Positions 1 through 5,814 of a stretch of 8,871 nucleotides of DNA are shown here, in pieces (position 1 is the first letter of the stretch; each line of letters begins with the position of its first letter). The notes below the pieces were generated by a model that saw only the letters and a program-made list of their open reading frames with translations, ran no database searches and was not told the DNA's origin. Both the position numbers and the translations under genes were made by a program. The DNA is from Clostridia bacterium (lineage in GTDB: Bacteria; Bacillota; Clostridia; Christensenellales; Aristaeellaceae): the NCBI GenBank assembly GCA_016297535.1, contig JAEDGL010000103.1:1-8871 (forward strand), in the 5' to 3' direction.

Positions 1-15
1 GGGCTGCTCTTTTTT
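1..15 (+). terminator. Possible 3' half of an upstream gene's intrinsic terminator
   Basis: The window opens with GGGCTGCTC immediately followed by six T residues, the usual form of the descending arm and U-tract of a Rho-independent terminator. The matching ascending arm (GAGCAGCCC) would lie just left of the window and cannot be seen. If it is there, the polysaccharide operon is insulated from an upstream plus-strand gene. This is inferred from a half-site only. Confidence 0.3.
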
Positions 16-35
16 CGGTTTTTTGCTTCTTTTTT
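10..35. promoter_or_regulatory. Phased T6 tracts upstream of the promoter (possible curved DNA or UP-like element)
   Basis: Three runs of exactly six T occur at 10-15, 19-24 and 30-35, with start-to-start spacing of 9 and 11 bp, close to one helical turn. Phased A/T tracts bend DNA, and A/T-rich sequence just upstream of a -35 element can bind the RNA polymerase alpha C-terminal domain. The last tract ends 9 bp before the proposed -35. The first tract may also be the U-tract of an upstream terminator. The arrangement is seen directly; the role is inferred. Confidence 0.4.
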
Positions 36-44
36 GTACTTTGA

Positions 45-73
45 TGGACTTTTGAAGGAATGAATGGTATAAT
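45..73 (+). promoter_or_regulatory. Sigma-A-type extended -10 promoter of the polysaccharide operon
   Basis: A perfect TATAAT lies at 68-73, preceded by TGG at 65-67, giving the extended -10 form TGNTATAAT. Exactly 17 bp upstream is TGGACT (45-50), a 4/6 match to TTGACA. A weak -35 with a perfect extended -10 is a common Firmicute arrangement. Transcription should start near 79-81, leaving a 5' leader of about 72 nt before the ATG at 153. It is the only convincing promoter seen on the plus strand and should drive all six genes. Confidence 0.75.
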
Positions 74-105
74 ATTTTATCATTGAAATGAGATCACATA
101 GGCAA

Positions 106-120
106 GGGGTCTGTTACCCC
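106..120 (+). promoter_or_regulatory. Small GC-rich hairpin in the operon leader RNA
   Basis: GGGGT (106-110) and ACCCC (116-120) form a perfect 5-bp stem with a CTGTT loop. No T-tract follows, so it is not a terminator. It lies between the predicted transcription start and the first gene and leaves the ribosome binding region (141-148) free. It could stabilise the mRNA or be a recognition hairpin for a regulator such as a NusG-like antiterminator, which often act on long polysaccharide operons. That role is speculative: no such protein is encoded here and the stem is short. Confidence 0.3.
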
Positions 121-152
121 GAGTTTCGTCTGGAGAAAGTGGGCAGGTAAAA

Positions 153-1544
153 ATGGATCAGGCCAAAAAGCGCTCTCAGAATAGACGGCGTCAACGGGCG
201 AGCGGCAAACTGGCCGATGCTTTGCTGGACGCTTTTGACGATGCGCTGTGCGCCGCACCCTCGGAAAAGCCCTTTGATCCGCTGGCGTGCGCGCGTTTTG
301 TGCTGTCCAGGGCGGGGGCGATGATTCTTTGCGGCCTGATTTGCGTTTTGCTTACGCTGGTGTTTTATCAGATTTTTCCACCCAAGTACGAGGCCACGGC
401 CAAATTGTATGTGCTTGAAAACAAGGATGCAAACGTTCAGCTGGCCGCCCTGCAGACCGGCGCGCTTCTGTTGCCGGACTATCGGGAGGTGTTCCAGACC
501 TGGGAGGTGCACGAGGCGGTTCGCTCACGTCTGGACCTGGACATGACCTACGGCGAAATGCAGAGAATGCTCACGGTGCAGAGCCCGTCCGGCTCGCGGC
601 TGATGTATATCACCGTGCGGCACGAGGACCCCGTTTTTGCCGCAGAGCTTGCTAACGCCTATGCGCAGGCCGCCCATACCTTTATTGCCGAATCGCTGCA
701 CGGGCTTGAGCCTGATTTGTTTTCCAGCGCCATCATCCCGGGCCATGTTTCGGGGCTGGTGCTTGCAAAGCGGATTGTGATCGCCTTCGCTGCCGGGATG
801 GTGCTGGCAGCATGCGGATTTGTGCTTTTTTTCTGTCTGGACAGCCGGATTCGCACGGAGGAGGATCTGGCCCGGGCGGTGGATGCGCCGGCGGTGATTT
901 CCCTTCCGCTGCGAAAGGACAGGGCAATCGGCGCTCAGGAAAAGGAGAAAGCCTGCCTTCTGGCGGCTGATCTGCTTGTGCGCAGGGCCGGGTGCGTGCT
1001 GGTCAACGCGCCGCACAGGGGAGCAGGCGTTTCCCATGTGTGTGAAATGCTGCTGCGGTCTCTGACCGCGCTGCATCGCCGGGCGCTGTGGATTCAGGTG
1101 GAGCACAGGCCCTTTGGGGATTGTTCCTCCGGCAAAACGCTGAGCGATTATCTGGAGGAACGCTGCGGCTGGGAGGATCTTGTCCAGCCCTGTGAAGGCG
1201 GATGGCGGCTGCCCATACGCGGCACGGAGGATGACCTGCCCTCCCAGTTGTTTCATCCCCGCATGGAAAAACTGATGGAAGAGCTGCGCAATGTGTATGA
1301 CGTTATTCTGGTGGATGCGCCGCCGGTGACCGGGCACGCCGACGCCTGCGCCTTTTTTGCCTGCTGCGACGGCGCTGTTCTGACTGTTGCCTGCGGCCAG
1401 ACCCGCTTGAAGGACGCGGCGGCCTGCGCCGGACGGCTGTCCGCGGGCGTGCCGCTGCTTGGCGCGGTTTTAAACGATGCTGCCGCCCGGGAAACCAATG
1501 CTTTCCGCCTGCTTTTCAGCCCTAAAGCAGGCGCAACCCTATGA
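153..1544 (+). CDS. Wzz/CpsC-like chain-length protein fused to a degenerate BY-kinase (CpsD/Wzc-like) domain
   Basis: This 463-residue protein probably controls polysaccharide chain length at the membrane. Residues 1-53 are cytoplasmic with a very basic start. Membrane segments are about 54-75 and 206-229, enclosing a short (about 130-residue) external Wzz-like region that includes PPKYEATAKLYV (76-87). Residues 262-445 align by eye with bacterial tyrosine kinases: LSDYLEE (330-336), HPRMEKLMEELRNVYD (368-383), Walker B VILVDAPPV (384-392) and GAVLND (437-442). The catalytic parts are lost. Walker A is APHRGAGVS, with V293 where lysine should be; Walker A' is WIQVEHRP, with Q315 and E317 for the two aspartates; no tyrosine follows residue 382, so there is no C-terminal Tyr cluster. 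The frame is intact, which suggests a pseudokinase rather than a broken gene. ATG 153 is the only likely start, because an in-frame TAG lies at 99-101 and no ATG/GTG/TTG lies between. The ribosome site is weak (CAGGT 144-148). The stop overlaps the next start. Confidence 0.82.
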   Translation: MDQAKKRSQNRRRQRASGKLADALLDAFDDALCAAPSEKPFDPLACARFVLSRAGAMILCGLICVLLTLVFYQIFPPKYEATAKLYVLENKDANVQLAALQTGALLLPDYREVFQTWEVHEAVRSRLDLDMTYGEMQRMLTVQSPSGSRLMYITVRHEDPVFAAELANAYAQAAHTFIAESLHGLEPDLFSSAIIPGHVSGLVLAKRIVIAFAAGMVLAACGFVLFFCLDSRIRTEEDLARAVDAPAVISLPLRKDRAIGAQEKEKACLLAADLLVRRAGCVLVNAPHRGAGVSHVCEMLLRSLTALHRRALWIQVEHRPFGDCSSGKTLSDYLEERCGWEDLVQPCEGGWRLPIRGTEDDLPSQLFHPRMEKLMEELRNVYDVILVDAPPVTGHADACAFFACCDGAVLTVACGQTRLKDAAACAGRLSAGVPLLGAVLNDAAARETNAFRLLFSPKAGATL

Positions 1545-2746
1545 ACCTGCTGCTGCTCTGCGGCTGCGTTGAAGCGCAGCACGAAGCAGAGGCGCTCGGC
1601 ACCGGGGGACGGATGGAGCAGGCCTCCAACCTGTATCAGCGCCGCCTGATCGAGGGGCTGCGAGGCCAGAATTGCAACCTGCGCGTTGTATCCGCGCCCT
1701 TTATTGCCGCGTGGCCCATGCAATCCGCGCGGCGGGTTTTTCACGGCTTCAGCAGCCCGTCGCAGCAGGAGATCACGTATGTGCCGTTTCACAATCTGTG
1801 GGGGTACCGCTCCATCAGCCGCGCAAGGGCGCTGCGAAGGCCCGTTGACGATTTTTTGAAGGATACGCGGGGAACGCGGCGCGCAATCGTCGTGTATGCG
1901 CCGCACACGCCGTTTTTGTACGCGGCCGTGCAGGCCAAGCGGCAGGCGCCGGATTTGCACCTGTGCCTGATTGTGCCCGATCTGCCCCGGTATATGAATT
2001 TGAACGAAAACCACCGGGGCTTTTATGACCTGTGCAAATTTTTTGATATCCGTCTGTTTGAAAGGCTGAACCGTGAGACGGATTCTTTTTTGCTTTTCAC
2101 CCGGCCAATGGCCGGTGCGCTGCAAGTGGGAAACCGTCCCTTTCTGGTGGCGGAGGGGCTGGCGGAGAACAGGGTGATCCAAACGCCCCGCGAGCGTGGA
2201 AAAACCTTTGTGTATGCAGGCAGGCTTGTTCGCCGCTTCGGGGTGGAACGGCTGCTGAAGGCGTTTGAACAGCTGGGGAGCGAGGAGTACCGGCTGGTCA
2301 TCTGTGGCGACGGCGAAATGCGGCCGGTTGTCGAGGCGGCCGCCCGGGCCAATCCGCGCATCTGCTACCCTGGCGTTTTGTCGCGCGACGCGTTGGCGGA
2401 GGTAATGCACCGCGCGGGGGCGCTGGTCAATCCACGCACCGGCGAGGAGGAGTTTACGCGGTACTCCTTTCCCTCCAAAATCATCGAGTATCTGCAAACG
2501 GGTCTGCCTGTGGTGAGCGATTATCTGGAGGGGATGCCGCCCGTTTACAGGCAGTTGATGTATTGTCCGTGCGATGCGTCCAGCACGGCGCTGGCAGGGG
2601 CCATGCGCGAGGCCATACAGGCCGCCCCCGGCGTGGAGGCGGTGCGCCTGCGGGCGGCTCAGGCGCATTTGAACACCCTCACGCCCGCCGCTGTCTCGGG
2701 GCGGCTGCTGGCCCTGCTGGCAGGAGAGGCGGTGGAGGAATACTGA
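1541..2746 (+). CDS. Glycosyltransferase, GT-B fold, GT4-like
   Basis: This 401-residue enzyme probably transfers a sugar from a nucleotide donor to the growing lipid-linked repeat unit on the cytoplasmic face of the membrane. The C-terminal half has the donor-binding pattern of GT4 (Glycos_transf_1): KTFVYAGRLVRRFGVERLL (221-239), YRLVICGDGE (250-259), PRICYPGVLSRDALAEVM (272-289) and YSFPSKIIEYLQTGLPVV (308-325). E316 is the conserved second glutamate of the EX7E region, but no glutamate sits eight residues earlier (Y308), a variation seen in some subfamilies. The N-terminal acceptor half (1-215) is more divergent and carries no signature I recognise, so the sugar and linkage cannot be named. 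The ATG overlaps the stop of the preceding gene as ATGA (1541-1544), so translation is probably coupled. The stop shares one base with the next start. Confidence 0.85.
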   Translation: MNLLLLCGCVEAQHEAEALGTGGRMEQASNLYQRRLIEGLRGQNCNLRVVSAPFIAAWPMQSARRVFHGFSSPSQQEITYVPFHNLWGYRSISRARALRRPVDDFLKDTRGTRRAIVVYAPHTPFLYAAVQAKRQAPDLHLCLIVPDLPRYMNLNENHRGFYDLCKFFDIRLFERLNRETDSFLLFTRPMAGALQVGNRPFLVAEGLAENRVIQTPRERGKTFVYAGRLVRRFGVERLLKAFEQLGSEEYRLVICGDGEMRPVVEAAARANPRICYPGVLSRDALAEVMHRAGALVNPRTGEEEFTRYSFPSKIIEYLQTGLPVVSDYLEGMPPVYRQLMYCPCDASSTALAGAMREAIQAAPGVEAVRLRAAQAHLNTLTPAAVSGRLLALLAGEAVEEY

Positions 2747-2748
2747 TG
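2734..2748 (+). promoter_or_regulatory. Ribosome binding site fixing the EpsG-like gene start
   Basis: GGAGG at 2734-2738 lies 7 nt before ATG 2746-2748. It lies inside the end of the upstream glycosyltransferase gene, whose TGA (2744-2746) shares its last base with this ATG. It supports 2746 as the start over an in-frame non-ATG extension to 2563, which would overlap the previous gene by about 184 bp. Confidence 0.85.
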
Positions 2749-3786
2749 CACTTCTTCTTTGGCGCAATGCTTGTGATGAGTGCGTTGATCAGGCGGCACA
2801 GATGCTTTTTTCTCTTTACTGCTCTGGGATTGTTTGGCTTTGCCGCCCTGCGCTATGATTTTGGCAATGATTATGGGAACTACTACCGCTGTTTTCTGGA
2901 AATCCGCCAGATGGGGGAAAATCCCTTTGCCACGGAAGTGCTGTATACGGCGCTCAACCGCGTTTTGCCGCATTTTTACTGGCTGATTGTCCTCAGCAGC
3001 CTGGCCTTTGTGGGCGGCGTATGCGCGCTGATCCGCAAAAACGTACCGCCGGAATGGATGTGGCTGTCGTTTGCCGTGCTGCTGATCAATCCCTATTTGT
3101 TTCTTGTTAATCTCTCGGCCATCCGTCAAAGCCTGGCGCTGGTCTGCTTTCTTTGCGCCGTACCCTTTGCCTGGCGTCGAAAGCCGCTTGCGTACTGCCT
3201 GCTGATGCTGATGGCCTGCGGCTTTCACAATTCATCCATTGTTTTGCTGCCGGTGTATTTTGTGGTCAACGGCCATCCCGTTTCGCGCCGCGCCACGGTG
3301 TTCATCGCCCTTGGCACGGCGGGGCTGCTGGTACTGGCGAAGGGGCTTCATCAAATGCTTGACGCAACCCTTCTGACCCTGCAGCTTACGCGTTACCGCC
3401 ATGTGCTGGGAGACGGCCTGCACAACTCGCTGCGCGCAACGCTTTTGTCTTCGGTTTCTTTTTTCTATCTGCTGTGGAATATGCCCCGGCTTCGGGGCCG
3501 AACGCTGGTGTATGCAAAGCTCTGGCTGATCGGCAGCGTCCTGAGCGTGCTGGCCTTTCGTGTGTCCATGCTTACCCGGCTGGAGATGTACTTTGACATT
3601 TTCTCCATTGTGGCTTTTCCGCGCATGCTGGCAAGGCCGCGACGGGACGAAACCCTGCCCGGCTTTTTGAACAACGTTGTTTTTCCGGCGGCAATCCTGC
3701 TGATTCTGCTGCTTCGCTACGATTCTTTTTTTCACAATCCCATGTGGGAAAGCTTTTGCACCTACCGTACCATTCTGGGTGCATAA
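2746..3786 (+). CDS. EpsG-family membrane protein, probable Wzy-like polysaccharide polymerase
   Basis: This 346-residue, strongly hydrophobic protein has roughly ten predicted membrane segments and probably polymerises flipped repeat units on the outer face of the cytoplasmic membrane. Family features in order are RYDFGNDYGNYY (36-47), the most diagnostic EpsG motif; LSAIRQSLA (123-131), matching the conserved IRQ helix; GFHNSSIVLLP (159-169), matching the conserved His-x-Ser segment; and RLEMYFD (278-284), matching the R...YF motif near the end. Length agrees with the family (about 340-380). It lies between the two glycosyltransferases, as EpsG-type genes often do. It overlaps the upstream stop and is followed by a 25-bp gap, the only non-overlapping junction in the operon. 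The polymerase role is established only for some EpsG/Wzy members and is inferred here. Confidence 0.85.
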   Translation: MHFFFGAMLVMSALIRRHRCFFLFTALGLFGFAALRYDFGNDYGNYYRCFLEIRQMGENPFATEVLYTALNRVLPHFYWLIVLSSLAFVGGVCALIRKNVPPEWMWLSFAVLLINPYLFLVNLSAIRQSLALVCFLCAVPFAWRRKPLAYCLLMLMACGFHNSSIVLLPVYFVVNGHPVSRRATVFIALGTAGLLVLAKGLHQMLDATLLTLQLTRYRHVLGDGLHNSLRATLLSSVSFFYLLWNMPRLRGRTLVYAKLWLIGSVLSVLAFRVSMLTRLEMYFDIFSIVAFPRMLARPRRDETLPGFLNNVVFPAAILLILLLRYDSFFHNPMWESFCTYRTILGA

Positions 3787-3796
3787 CGCCCCTGAA

Positions 3797-3814
3797 AAGG
3801 AGGCTTTCGGCATG
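3797..3814 (+). promoter_or_regulatory. Strong ribosome binding site for the second glycosyltransferase
   Basis: AAGGAGG (3797-3803) lies 8 nt before ATG 3812-3814, an ideal Shine-Dalgarno and spacing. It lies in the only intergenic gap of the operon (3787-3811). It rules out an in-frame ATG at 3779, which would start inside the end of the EpsG-like gene and contain the ribosome site within its coding sequence. Confidence 0.88.
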
Positions 3815-5011
3815 CGCGTTATGCAAATCAACAGCGTGCCCTACGGCAGCACCTGCCGCGTTATGCTGGGCATTTGCCGCGCCGCGCGCCTGCAGGCAAT
3901 CCACTGCGATACGGCCAGCGGATATTCCACGCATCCTGCGAAGGATCTGCCCGGGGAGCATTACTGCATTGGCGGCCCGGCGGGCAAGGCGCTGCATATG
4001 ACGCTTGCGCGGCTTACGGGGCTTAACGGCTGCTTTTCGCTGCTGGCAACCCTGCGGCTGATCGGTCAGATCCGGCGTGAAAGGGTGGATCTTTTGCATT
4101 TTCATAATCTGCACGGGTGGTATGTTCACCTTCCGCTTTTAATGCGCTATGTCAAAAGGCGGCGTCTTCCCGTTGTGTGGACGCTGCACGATTGCTGGGC
4201 GTTTACGGGGCAGTGCGCGCATTATACGGCCGTTGGCTGCCAGCGATGGAAAAGCGGCTGCGGCCGCTGCATGCAAAAGCAGGTGTATCCGCAAAGCGCG
4301 ATTGATCTTAGCAGGCGCATGTACCGGGCCAAGCAGCGCTGGTTTGCTTCCCTGCCGGACGCCGTGCTGGTAACCCCCTCGAAGTGGCTTGCCCGGCAGG
4401 TTTCGCAATCCTTTCTGAGCGGCCTGCCGGTGCGCGTGATTCCCAACGGTATCGATTGCGATGTTTTCCAGCCCACGCCCGGCGGCCTTGCTGCAGGCGA
4501 CCGGCATGTGGTGCTGGGCGTGGCCAACGGCTGGACGAAGCAAAAGGGTCTGGATACGATGATTGAACTGGCCGGCAGGCTTGGCCGCAGCTATCAGCTG
4601 GTTCTGGTCGGAACCGATTCCCGCACGGATTTGCAGCTGCCTCCCGGCATTCTCAGCATTCACCGCACATCCGATGCTGTGGAGCTGGCGCGGCTGTATA
4701 CGGCGGCGGAGGTGTTTGTGAACCCCACGCTGGAGGATACCTTTCCCACCGTCAATCTGGAGGCGCTGGCCTGCGGCACGCCCGTGATTACGTTTGACGT
4801 GGGCGGCAGCGCGGAATGCATTGATGAAACCTGCGGCCTGGCCGTTGCGCCCGGCGACGTGAACGCGCTGGAGAACGCCATCCGGCGCGTTTGCACCGAA
4901 AAGCCGTTTTCCGCGCAAAGCTGCATTCGCCGCGCCAGACAGTTTGATCAGAAAACCGCCTATGCGGCCTATCTTGCGCTCTACCGGCAGAAAGCGGGTG
5001 AAAAGCCGTGA
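3812..5011 (+). CDS. GT4 glycosyltransferase with cysteine-rich signature (WcaC/colanic-acid-like)
   Basis: This 399-residue retaining glycosyltransferase probably adds a sugar to the lipid-linked repeat unit in the cytoplasm. The N-terminal domain has HFHNLHGWYVHLPLL (96-110), then VVWTLHDCWAFTGQCAHY (121-138) and a C-x2-W-x3-C-x2-C run to residue 153, a pattern familiar in polysaccharide GT4 enzymes. The C-terminal donor domain has VIPNGIDCDVF (209-219), GWTKQKGLDTM (240-250), LVLVGTD (263-269), and the catalytic-loop equivalent NPTLEDTFPTVNLEALACG (304-322). There the canonical EX7E is D309...E317 preceded by E308, a common subfamily variant, and should be functional. Length is normal. It starts after its own strong ribosome site and ends in a GTGA overlap with the LicD gene. 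Sugar specificity cannot be read from sequence. Confidence 0.9.
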   Translation: MRVMQINSVPYGSTCRVMLGICRAARLQAIHCDTASGYSTHPAKDLPGEHYCIGGPAGKALHMTLARLTGLNGCFSLLATLRLIGQIRRERVDLLHFHNLHGWYVHLPLLMRYVKRRRLPVVWTLHDCWAFTGQCAHYTAVGCQRWKSGCGRCMQKQVYPQSAIDLSRRMYRAKQRWFASLPDAVLVTPSKWLARQVSQSFLSGLPVRVIPNGIDCDVFQPTPGGLAAGDRHVVLGVANGWTKQKGLDTMIELAGRLGRSYQLVLVGTDSRTDLQLPPGILSIHRTSDAVELARLYTAAEVFVNPTLEDTFPTVNLEALACGTPVITFDVGGSAECIDETCGLAVAPGDVNALENAIRRVCTEKPFSAQSCIRRARQFDQKTAYAAYLALYRQKAGEKP

Positions 5012-5814
5012 ACAATCTGCAAGCCGTTCAGCTGGACATGCTGAAAACCTTCTGGGAAATCTGTGACCGGCTGGAATTGCATCCCTATCTCATCAGCGGC
5101 AGCGCGCTGGGCGCGGTCAAGTACCGGGGCTTTGTTCCCTGGGACGACGATGTGGATGTGGCGCTGATCCGCCCGGAGTACGAGCGCTTTTTGCAGGAGG
5201 CGCCGGCGCTGCTGCCGGATGCGCTGTTTTTGCAGAACGCCCGTACCGATCCCGCATTTGCGCAGCTGTACAGCAAGCTGCGCAAAAACGCAACCTCCTT
5301 TGTGGAGGAGCGCGCGGCGCATTTGCCCATTCATCACGGCGTGTTTATCGATCTGTTTCCGCTGGACAGCATGCCGTCCGGGCGGCTGGCGGCATGGAAA
5401 GCCCTGACGCGGGTGCGGCTTTGCAGAATCCGGCTGCTCTGCGCCTTTGGCGCGGGAGACAAACGGAAGGAACGGCTGCTTCGCCGCTTTGGCCGCATGC
5501 TTGGCTGGCACCGGCATACGGAGCGCTGCATCCGCCGCACGGAGGCGGCGATCACCCAAACGCCCTTTTCCTGCACGGGACGCTGGTGCTGCTACGGCAA
5601 CTGGCGCGTGCGCAGCGATTGTTCCCCTGCAGCCCAGTATGGCGAGGGTGCGCCCGCCGTGTTTGAAGGGCTGCAGGTGAGGATTCCCGCACAGTATGAA
5701 ACCTATCTGTCCCAGCGCTATGGCGACTGGCGCGCCGATCTGCCCCCGGAGCAAAGGCATGGCCGCCGCGCGCAGATCGATTTGCGCAGCGACCATTGGT
5801 GGAGGAAGCCATGA
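5008..5814 (+). CDS. LicD-family phosphotransferase
   Basis: This 268-residue protein belongs to the LicD/fukutin-related nucleotidyltransferase fold, whose characterised members transfer phosphocholine or similar phospho-alcohols from a CDP- (or related) donor to a cell-surface glycan. It has LISGSALGAVKYRGFVPW (28-45), the metal-binding acidic run DDDVD (46-50), GVFIDLFPLD (111-120) with a further conserved Asp, and the C-terminal pattern IPAQYETYLSQRYGDW (226-241) plus LPPEQRHG (245-252). All hallmark acidic residues are present, so it should be active, and length is typical. The start is GTG (5008-5010) overlapping the previous stop as GTGA; there is no strong ribosome site, so expression probably relies on translational coupling. 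No choline uptake or CDP-choline genes are nearby, so the group it adds is unknown. Confidence 0.9.
   Translation: MNNLQAVQLDMLKTFWEICDRLELHPYLISGSALGAVKYRGFVPWDDDVDVALIRPEYERFLQEAPALLPDALFLQNARTDPAFAQLYSKLRKNATSFVEERAAHLPIHHGVFIDLFPLDSMPSGRLAAWKALTRVRLCRIRLLCAFGAGDKRKERLLRRFGRMLGWHRHTERCIRRTEAAITQTPFSCTGRWCCYGNWRVRSDCSPAAQYGEGAPAVFEGLQVRIPAQYETYLSQRYGDWRADLPPEQRHGRRAQIDLRSDHWWRKP
5801..5813 (+). promoter_or_regulatory. Ribosome binding site fixing the flippase start
   Basis: GGAGG at 5801-5805 lies 5 nt before ATG 5811-5813, inside the last codons of the LicD gene. It supports ATG 5811 over an upstream in-frame TTG at 5796 that has no good site and would include the GGAGG in its coding sequence. 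Confidence 0.8.

Noticed and set aside
826..832. Runs of seven T in coding sequence (826-832 and 3726-3732), possible phase-variation tracts
   Set aside because: Seven-base runs are short for slipped-strand switching, they encode ordinary Phe/Leu-rich stretches, and both frames are intact; no long homopolymer or tandem repeat occurs near a start.
153..1544. Calling the first gene a pseudogene because its kinase motifs are lost
   Set aside because: There is no stop or frameshift, the Wzz domain and the rest of the kinase fold align well, and it heads a tightly coupled operon; a pseudoenzyme is the simpler reading.
2563..2745. 61-codon upstream extension of the EpsG-like gene
   Set aside because: It would overlap the glycosyltransferase by about 184 bp, translates to a Gly/Arg-rich stretch unlike the family, and bypasses the GGAGG site placed correctly for ATG 2746.
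1253..2767. 504-codon open frame on the minus strand opposite the first glycosyltransferase
   Set aside because: It lies antisense to a convincing GT4 gene, its product is rich in Arg, Gln, Pro and His with no recognisable domain, and such frames are expected opposite GC-rich coding sequence.
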